Below, in pieces: positions 56,782-64,000 of a stretch of 64,000 nt of DNA. Positions within the stretch are counted from its first letter, which is position 1; the number at the start of each line of letters is the position of its first letter. The translations under genes and the position numbers were made by a program. Source of the stretch: Icerya purchasi (taxonomy: Eukaryota > Arthropoda > Insecta > Hemiptera > Monophlebidae); NCBI GenBank assembly GCA_039619475.1, contig CM077116.1, forward strand, positions 106,561,164-106,625,163, read 5' to 3'. The notes beneath the pieces were generated by a model, which was not told the origin of the DNA, did no database searches, and saw nothing but the letters and a program-made list of their open reading frames with translations.

Positions 56782-57351
56782 TCATGAATTGACGGGGAAT
56801 CGCAATCCCTCGTCCAAACGGAAATCGATGTTGAAATCACCACAGACTATGATGATCAGTAAATTGTACAGCTTTATTTCATCGATAAAGAGAAACAGAC
56901 CTTTCAGCTTGATCAAGTACGGCGATAGGTAACGCTCGAAGAACTTGATCTTATCGTTCAACGTTTTCTCGTTTGAGAGGTACGTCGCTACGAGTAACAC
57001 ACGCTCTCCATCAATCGTCGTTTCAGTTTTGCATATATCACCGACGTCCATCGATATTACGTTAACTTCGAGACCAGTTTTCTCCTGATTGACACGAATC
57101 AGCGGCCGACTGCGGCCCTTCAGAGCATCCGAATCCAATTTTCTCTCGTAAATCGCTACACCACCAGCCATCTTACCATTGTCGCGTTTGTGTCGATTTA
57201 CGAGCGAGTAACTTTCAAGTTCAAATTTATCGCAATCGGCGTTTGATATTTCAGAGAGAGCGAGTAAACCGCACGAAGGTATAACAAAGTCACACGTTAT
57301 ATCGAGCGAGTGTGAGGGCATCGACAGACCGACTACGCGAACGATCCACAA
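56782..57351 (-). pseudogene. Endonuclease/exonuclease/phosphatase-fold fragment
   Basis: A 189-residue open stretch contains LLALSEISNADCDKFELESY (position of the E/ET motif in the fold), NRHKRDNGKMAGGVAIYERK (the GGVxIY strand) and VCGDFNIDFR, the GDFN catalytic motif. This is the architecture of the endonuclease used by non-LTR retrotransposons and some Helitrons; which element it belonged to is unclear, because no polymerase or helicase follows downstream. The N-terminal metal-binding Asn motif and the C-terminal SDH motif are not visible. Codon-position GC is higher than in the retroelements to its left. Confidence 0.55.
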
Positions 57352-57497
57352 AATCTCGACAACGGGAAGCGTACGTCCGCAAACGATGACGCGTAAGGCG
57401 TTAAAACTCAGCTCTAATGTCTTTCAACTGTTTTTCGCATCCGTGGTAAAATCGGTGGTCCCCATTCCTATTTGCTAGGAACAGGTTCTTCGTAAAA

Positions 57498-57893
57498 GCG
57501 TCACGAAAGGGAGAAGTGTTTCCTATAACAACTTGTAAAGCACCTGTGAAGATCATCGTAGGTTTGTGTATTTCACACGGCATTTCCTTGTTTACTTTTG
57601 CTGAGCGCACAAAACAATTACCGTAGTAATTATAAATTAAATGTAACTTTAGTCTTGTGTAAACCGTTGTTTTCCCGCGAAAAGTGTTATGGATTCCGAA
57701 GAGTTTCGTAATTTCGTACGCGATACACCATCCTCTTCGAGAACTACTGTTGCCGAAAAATTTGCACTATGGTAATTTGTTTTGTGCGCTCAGCAAATGT
57801 AAACAAGGAAATGGCGTGTGAAATACACAAACCTACGATCTTCACAGGTCTTTACAACTCGTTATAGCAAACAATTCTCCCTTTCGTGACGCG
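57498..57893. repeat. Inverted duplication with head-to-head coding-like arms
   Basis: The left arm (57,498-57,627) and right arm (about 57,766-57,893) are imperfect inverted copies around about 140 bp. Read outward, both arms give related peptides: the left (minus strand) has RSAKVNKEMPCEIHKPT and the right (plus strand) has RSANVNKEMACEIHKPT, then diverge after IFTG. The central segment contains a 28-codon plus-strand ORF (57,688-57,774, MDSEEFRNFVRDTPSSS). I do not recognise the peptides. Confidence 0.7.
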
Positions 57894-57989
57894 TTTCGGG
57901 TTTATGTGCCAAAGTAAAGACCTGAAAATATTATTAATCAGTCGTATCAAAGTAAAGACATGAAATTTTCGTAACGCTTTTCCGTGACG

Positions 57990-58341
57990 CTCTATTTCGT
58001 AACGCTTTTCGATTTTATGTGCCAGAGAAAAGACATAAAAATGTCAAAAATGAAAAGGAAACGAAGAAAGTGAAGCGACGAGAAGCTTCATCTGAAAAGG
58101 CGCTACGCCGTGTCGAAATGGAAGCATCATCATCTCCACCTCGTATCATCAAACTAGCAGTACTAGAGAAATTCGCGATACTCGAAAGCGAGAAATAATA
58201 CAGAAAATATGAACGTTCTGAGCACGAACGACAAAATTTCGAGTTGAAACCGACAGAGTCATTCGTGAAAACGTATACAATCCCGATCATTCCGGGAGGA
58301 GATTTAAATGTTAACTTGAAAGAACACACACTCCGTGGTTG
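57990..58341 (+). pseudogene. Unidentified Lys/Glu-rich ORF with one internal stop
   Basis: One plus-strand frame runs from about 57,990 to a TGA near 58,341 with a single TAA at about 58,197. It reads EKRHKNVKNEKETKKVKRRE, SSPPRIIKLAVLEKFAILES, then after the stop YRKYERSEHERQNFELKPTE and TYTIPIIPGGDLNVNLKEH. The first part is helical and basic. Its 5' end repeats (TTTCGTAACGC...TTTATGTGCC) a segment at 57,882-57,925, downstream of the right arm of the inverted duplication, so both belong to one rearranged locus. Function unknown. Confidence 0.4.
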
Positions 58342-59000
58342 AGAACTTATCGAATTTACGATTCAATTTAGATTCGAATACCGTTTCATTTCTGCCATTT
58401 ATAATAAAAATACACTTGAGTAAGGGTGCTCGGTTCATACGTCTCGCGCTGAACATTTGAAAATATAAAATTAGAATTCGTGTAATTTCATTAATAAAAA
58501 CCGTTATTGATTTTACTACAAAAATACCGAAGAATCCGTTTGCGCGGAATAATAATTTTACTTCCGGAATACTAAATCATACTTAAGGGTTTTGATAATA
58601 AAATTTACTTGACGAATACAATCTGAACAACGCACATCCGCTAATAATGTACAGGTTTTAACAAAACTATGAATCAAGTTTATGATTTCCGGTGCTTTGA
58701 ATAAGAGATAATTTTTTGTTTATAACGATTTTTGAGTCTTAAAGCTTTAGAAAAAATTCTACCCATCAAACAACGTGTACATGTTAAAAGACCTTCGATA
58801 AGAACCGTAACATTAAAGTAATAAAGCCTAAAGTAAATGACATAGAAGAAGTGCTTATAATTAACAAATGAATAGTGGTGTAAAGTAATTATCGAAACCG
58901 TAAACAAATATATATATATATATATATGTGAAATTATATCATCATCTGAAAACTGGAAAATCCAGTCACCAAACGAAAAGAACAATGGTGTAGTCATTGA
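58342..59000. other. Noncoding stretch with an (AT)n microsatellite
   Basis: No gene. An (AT)n run at 58,908-58,927 lies immediately upstream of the next retroelement tail. Confidence 0.55.
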
Positions 59001-59009
59001 TAAAAATAG

Positions 59010-59365
59010 GTGACCCATGCGGAAAACAAAGAGTGAAACTGTACGGACATTTGAAAAGAATGGACGGAAAAAGGATGATGAAGAAACTGTTTGACTATTT
59101 CGACAAAAGTACGAACACAAAGCTGAACTGGTTCTTGGGGAGGTGAAAAGTACCCTTGCAGAAATGGGAATAAACGAAGAAGAAATAAAAGATAAAAACA
59201 AATGTCGAAGAAAGGTACAGGATTGGAAGGGTTCGTGGTAAAGGAAAAAGAAGGAAGAACGGGAGCAGTTTGGACAAGTGAAAGAAAGATTCGGCACGAG
59301 ATGAAGATGTACTGGAAGGAGCGGAGAAGAAATGAAAGGATGCACTATAATGCGCGGTCCAAAGA
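59010..59365 (+). pseudogene. RTE-like retrotransposon C-terminal tail
   Basis: The plus strand reads KQRVKLYGHLKRMDGKRMMK, then KLFDYFDKSTNTKLNWFLG. In shifted frames come VKSTLAEMGINEEEIKDKNK, then MKMYWKERRRNE. This is the characteristic C-terminal tail of a group of insect RTE-like endonuclease-reverse transcriptases (pattern KxYGHLxRMxxxRLTKKIFxY, W..EVxxDLxxxGIxxEDI, MKxYWxxRK). Several frameshifts. Nothing of the polymerase is present. It is a different subfamily from the 19.1-kb tail. Confidence 0.72.
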
Positions 59366-59379
59366 CGGCCAAAATCGCT

Positions 59380-60736
59380 GAAAGAAGAAGATGGCACAGG
59401 ACTTTCGAAAAAATAATGAAGCCTTACAGACCAAGTTGAACCGGGAAACAACGTAACAATGTAATAAAAACACAGGAAGAAACACTAGAAAGATACTAAA
59501 AAAGTGGAATAAGGTCGATTTGTCGAACAAGATAGAAAACTAATATAACTTAAAATTTTACCCTCGACCGGCAATGTAAGTACAGTTGTCAGCGGTACAG
59601 CTGTGATGTTATTAATGGTGCATATCGTAAACGAGATGGTGATGTTCATAGCGTTAGCGAACATGGTTGACATGATTATAACAAATTTTTTAATTTTTAT
59701 CGAAACAAAACCGAAAATGTGCGAAATGTGCCAAATACCTAATTTTAATAGTTGCGTTGAATATGTACTATTTTAAGACTGTTTCTATATTAGAAGTTCC
59801 CCGGTATCTTCTATTGTTGTCGACGGATTATTCATCTTAAATGTTGCTTAGTCTGTCGTATATAAGAAATAAGGTGACCTTTCGCGTCCGACCTTCTTAC
59901 TGTCTGTGTCCGTTAATACTCGGTTTTCAGCAGCGGGTAGACTGATTAATCCGAAAAAATGGGTTCGCTATTTCGAGAGATCCTAGTGCGCAAAAAAAAT
60001 CGAATATCCCCGGCTTTCAAAAAACTCCATGTGGAAGCCGGCGCGCGTAATTGCTAAATTCTAATTAAAAAACGCCGAAAATGAATACGTTCACTCGGGG
60101 GCACGGAGAAGATGATTATTTTGCTTATTTCAATATCTCTTAGAACGTACTACAATCATGTTTAATCAGTTCTAGCCAAAAGACGATACGACATAGTCCG
60201 TTACAGAAGTATTAGATTGAAATCAGGTCAATAATCCGTTCGAGTTAAATCGTAATGTTCGAAAATATAATTAACAGACATAACTTTGTTTTTCGAATTT
60301 TCAAAATTGCCAGCCCTCCGAGAACTTAATTCGATTCGATGTCACAGCAGATTCAGTTCGGATTTTAATTATCGTTCTCCAGACTTCCGGTTGGTTTTTT
60401 TTGTTCGATGTTTCGCAGACGAGACCGATTGAAAGTTTTTTTGATTAGTTCGGAACAGTAGGGAATCGCGTACGGAAAGGACTGTTTTAAGGACTTCCGA
60501 ACTCTATTTTTTCACCGAAACTGGCTGAAATTAGCGACTGTAAATATGATAGCATGCAGCAGTCTGCCGGAACTTCCGTAATTCTAATTCTCTGTAAGTC
60601 GATTTAACGGTGTAGTGCACATAGGTCCCCGTCGTCGTCGTCGCGGATTAGCACGTAGCGTTGACAAGGAGAAGGAGCGCGGCATAGTGTGTACGGAAAA
60701 GATTACGGAGGAGCAGTTGTTAAATAAATCGTATCG
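59380..60736. other. Unassigned, moderately GC-richer stretch
   Basis: No transposon motif. From about 59,900 the GC content rises and long homopolymers become rare, unlike the rest of the window. (CGT)n at about 60,630-60,646. Confidence 0.5.
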
Positions 60737-61033
60737 ATGTCAGAGACAGACGGCGAATCGTATGGAGACCAATTACGGTTGAGTTATGAGCTGGTAACCG
60801 AAAGTTTAACCTCGTCCGATTTCCCGGACAACAGCCATTCGGAAATAGTCTGCCATTGTCGCGGAATAAACAACTTGCAACAATTCAACGCGGAGAATTT
60901 CGGAATTATTTCAAAAACAACTAGTTCAAAAGTTAGTTCATCGTTCACTTTTTCGCCTTCTTGTGCACTTGCAGAAAGTCGTCACGTACAGAGAAAGAAC
61001 TCGATAAAAGTTCGTAGCCGGCGCAGATATTAA
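60737..61033 (+). CDS. Short hypothetical protein (98 aa)
   Basis: Begins MSETDGESYGDQLRLSYELV; Ser/Thr-rich and acidic at the start, basic at the end (KNSIKVRSRRRY). It contains one CHCRGINN segment but no zinc-binding pattern, no signal peptide and no membrane segment. It lies in a GC-richer region without recognisable transposon sequence, so it may be a first exon of a host gene or a chance ORF. No splice site is obviously favoured at its end. Confidence 0.3.
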   Translation: MSETDGESYGDQLRLSYELVTESLTSSDFPDNSHSEIVCHCRGINNLQQFNAENFGIISKTTSSKVSSSFTFSPSCALAESRHVQRKNSIKVRSRRRY

Positions 61034-61639
61034 GCGCTTTATTTATTGTAATTATTCTGCTTCGCACATTCGCGCGTTACCGTTACCACTCTCTCGAAAA
61101 TGATTTAGCTGAACCGTTCACTTTCCGCGCTTTCCGTCATTTCATATTTTATCGGCGTCTTCTTCGTTATATTATGGCGCGTACGCCCGTACAACTCTCG
61201 ATCTGGTCGCGGCTAAATAATGCATATACGTACTTTCGCAAAGTGTCGCGATAGTCGAATTTCGGTTGATCTACCGACTGCGACAAGTTACCTACTAAGA
61301 GACTCTCTTTCCTACAACCTGTAATATGGAAAAATTCACATTAACAGGAGCGATTTTATGCCGCATCGTCACGAGGACAAACTTGGAAACTCGCAGGAAT
61401 CAGCTGTAAAATCCGGAATAGGCGGAGTGAGTTTGCTTCCGAAGAACATCATTAAGAAATGAGTTAGACCGACTGATTCAGAAGTGTAACTGAATAACTT
61501 ACTATTCCAGTATTAAGAAAGGTCGCGACGTTCGCAAAAAATTAAATTCCGTAGCAATTAGCCCCGATGATTTTCAGTAATAACTTTGAATTACGTAAAG
61601 TAAAAAGTAAAGTAAAGTGAGTTCCATACCCTTGACAGG

Positions 61640-61880
61640 GCGTTGGGATTGTGAAATTAAGCTTTTCATAATGTACTAAGCCTAATGGATCTGATGAGAA
61701 TATTAGGGCCAGTTGCTTTCTCTCGGCCGCCTTTACTTTCCCAGATTTCTCGGGTACCCAATTATTTCAAGCTGGGTAAGCTTGGGAGCAACTTGGATCC
61801 GGGACGAGACAAGTCTCGAACCCGTGACCTCCAACTTGGTAGCCAAGACGTGATCGTAATAAACATTCCTCTGATGTCTT
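61640..61880 (-). repeat. Possible tRNA-derived SINE-like repeat
   Basis: The minus strand contains GGTCACGGGTTCGAGACTTG at about 61,812-61,831, which resembles a pol III B box (GGTTCGANNC). It is preceded by an anticodon-arm-like hairpin (TTGGCTACCAA at about 61,839-61,849). Adjacent sequence at 61,620-61,790 is unusually GC-rich. A direct A-box was not located, so the call is tentative. Confidence 0.3.
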
Positions 61881-62131
61881 CTCGCTCATCGTTTACCCTT
61901 GCTGCGGCTCGTCATACTGATCATTTAGCTGTGTTCGAAAAATAACCTAAACAGAATACCGGTCCGAAAAAAAAAAAACAAAGAAAAAAGAAACGATCAA
62001 TACTTGGCCTTTTTTAAGGTTCTCTAAAGAAAAGCCGATTAGGCTCGATTTAGGGAGGAGCCAGACTTCAAAGTAAAACACACATTCCGCTGGCACGGGA
62101 AAATTACGAAATCTTCGTCAAATAAAGCGAT

Positions 62132-62362
62132 ATGGAGCATTATGTTAGGCGCGTCAAAGGACCATCGAGGGAAATGTGCGAGAATTACGTTCAAAAATTT
62201 AATGAGAAAACCCGTTCAATAATCGAGACTATTGAAGCGGTCATAAAAGTGGCACGTGGTACGGAGTTGAATTTCCGGCACGGGCGGCAAGAAACAATAT
62301 TGCGCGAAGCAACTGACGCCGAAGAAACACCAAATGTCACACAGCTAACTCCGCGTCGTTGA
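62132..62362 (+). CDS. Short hypothetical protein (76 aa)
   Basis: MEHYVRRVKGPSREMCENYV and a helical middle (KFNEKTRSIIETIEAVIKVA), then RHGRQETILREATDAEETP. It is hydrophilic, without membrane segments or known motifs. Its neighbour at 62,507-62,668 is also helical and in another frame, so the two could be parts of one decayed gene. Host, viral-relic or transposon origin cannot be told from the sequence. Confidence 0.3.
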   Translation: MEHYVRRVKGPSREMCENYVQKFNEKTRSIIETIEAVIKVARGTELNFRHGRQETILREATDAEETPNVTQLTPRR

Positions 62363-62506
62363 GGTGAAATCATCAAAAATTCCATCAGACCTCCGGAACG
62401 GACCACCGCCGCTTCCAAAGACCAATTATAAAAGTCGTTATAAACAGCGATACAATCAACGGAACACCGAAAAGGAAAATAAATCGTCAACAATTACATT
62501 GTCAGA

Positions 62507-62668
62507 ATGGAGGAAATCGCCCGTTCTCGCTTTTCTCTGGGAAAGGCTTCGGTCCCACGCCACTTTACGTCGTCTACTTTAAAAAAAATGTGCGAGGTTT
62601 TTTATGAAATAACCGAGCTGAAACGGAAGCAGGCGCATGAAAATGCTATACGAGAAATGACGCATTAG
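62507..62668 (+). CDS. Short helical ORF (53 aa)
   Basis: Starts MEEIARSRFSLGKASVPRHF and ends in a helix (KKMCEVFYEITELKRKQAHE). Possibly the continuation of the 62,132 ORF after frame changes. Not recognised. Confidence 0.25.
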   Translation: MEEIARSRFSLGKASVPRHFTSSTLKKMCEVFYEITELKRKQAHENAIREMTH

Positions 62669-64000
62669 AGGCTGCTAGAAAAAACGGTTATTGCATAATT
62701 TTGTGCATTTTTCGGCATATAAGCTCGCGCACGAAATAACCGCCAATAAACTAGTTTTATTAAATAGACGAGCATTTACGGAGTAGGCCCAGAAAAAAGA
62801 AAGGCATTTTATTCGACATTTACGCTGAAAATCAACCGCTTCGGAAAAACATTTTATACACGTCAATCGTCGTCAAAAGGAAATTTATCTTTGGTAAACT
62901 CGCAGCATCACTACTGAGACATCTTGCGAAACCGAATTTTACGGATAAATATAGAATACGATAAATCTAGAAACGCAGCCGAATGATGGGCAGCTAATTA
63001 GAAAATATTTAAGTATGTCAACTGTTATTTTAATGCAAACGGCTGCTGATAAACTTGGCACATTGATGAAGAAGCGATGGAATTTTTGAACTGTATCCGA
63101 CTCAGTTGATACGTCGGGTAATTCGTTATTCGTAAAGTTTTGCACATAAAATTTACAGCATATTAATCGACACTGATCGCGAATACGTCAAACTACGGTT
63201 CAAGTGTATCGTAAAATTTGATACCAACGTAGAAGTGGTTTTTCGGTGCTTAAGCCTTCGGAAGGATTCTTAGAGCGCTCCCCGGGAGTTCTGACATATA
63301 CGAGTTTTTCTGTTCCGGATACTAGCCTCTATAATGTTATTATTTCCGGTACATACGGTTATTATTTAATCGGTATTACAAAAAATTGTTGTGAAGCATG
63401 CTAACTTGTTTACATTCTCTCTCTCGAAAACAAAAAACACGCATTTCGTGCAAGGTATCGGTTTATCTATAATATTTAAACTATATATCGTTTTCAAAGA
63501 ATACAATGAAACTTTTTGAGAACTTTTTTTACTAAAAAGAGTCTAAAAATTTTTAACGGAAGCTAATCAGCCATGAAATGAACGGCTTACAGACGCTATA
63601 ATAATAATACCTAAAAAGTTTAGCCCAGTTTGTTTTTTTCGAATAATTAAAGTACGTACGACGCATTCTTAAGAGTACAATTAACATTAAGTTAAAAGAG
63701 CCAAAAATTTCTAAAAGCGTTTTTTTGTTGTTTTTTTTTTTTTGTAGGCGCGCCAACTATGATGGACATTAACCGGGGTGCGCAAGTGAAATTTTTGGGA
63801 GTTACAGTGTGCATCAGCGGAATGTTCTACCGGAACGAAACACCACTATATAACCAACTAGGCTACGGTAGCTGGGGCTAGAACAAACATTGATGCACGC
63901 AGCTTCTTACGAGAGGCCGATGAAATATATAATTAGTATCAAAATTTAAAGTAGACGTTATTTCTTTTATGTTCTTTTTTTGGGGCATATCAAAGGACTC
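62669..64000. other. Unassigned stretch to window end
   Basis: No supported gene. Short open frames on both strands lack motifs. A T-run at 63,735-63,743 precedes GC-richer sequence from 63,748, with no identifiable element. Confidence 0.5.

Overview
This is a eukaryotic, AT-rich and intron-free window that looks like transposon-dense chromatin from an insect. The organism is inferred from the mix of mobile-element families, not from any host gene. There are no bacterial operons, rRNA or confident tRNA genes, and no convincing host protein-coding gene. Nearly every coding-like segment belongs to a retrotransposon or DNA transposon, and most are decayed by stops and frameshifts.

Layout. 0-6 kb: a 3' retrotransposon fragment with a (GAA)n tail, two fragments of the family I call Element-2, and a decayed hAT transposase. 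6.33-11.24 kb: Element-1, a complete I/jockey-type non-LTR retrotransposon on the minus strand with a target-site duplication; its ORF2 lacks RNase H. 11.5-22 kb: hAT, CR1-like ORF1, I-like tail, RTE-like tail, mariner and a CR1-like reverse transcriptase relic. 22.5-23.2 kb: a foldback element. 24.4-31.5 kb: a three-level nest, in which a degenerate I-like copy abuts a pogo-like transposon (TA target site) that is itself interrupted by a 2.63-kb element with 9-bp target duplications and long, array-like terminal inverted repeats. 32-33.5 kb: another hAT. 36-46 kb: several Element-2 relics on both strands plus another I-like tail. 46.0-47.6 kb: an RTE-like reverse transcriptase relic broken by a 263-bp insertion made largely of a perfect palindrome. 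47.97-54.28 kb: full-length Element-2 (minus strand, 11-bp target duplication). 54.6-59.4 kb: an Element-2 scrap, an endonuclease-fold relic, an inverted duplication and an RTE-like tail. 59.4-64 kb: somewhat more GC-rich, mostly unassigned DNA with a few short ORFs.

How the parts relate. The two full-length retrotransposons each carry ORF1 (CCHC knuckles) and ORF2 (endonuclease plus reverse transcriptase) and are damaged at only a few sites, so both inserted fairly recently. At least eight other pieces of Element-2 lie within the window, which suggests repeated insertion of one family.

The most unusual object is the 27,545-30,173 element. It has nearly identical complex termini, no recognisable transposase, and a broken ORF whose pieces follow the C-terminal layout of ubiquitin-specific proteases (two CxxC pairs, a GHY box, then an aspartate). 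The palindromic insertion at 46.4-46.7 kb, which carries a hammerhead-ribozyme-like core in each arm, is second. All family assignments are by eye from motifs; no database search was run.
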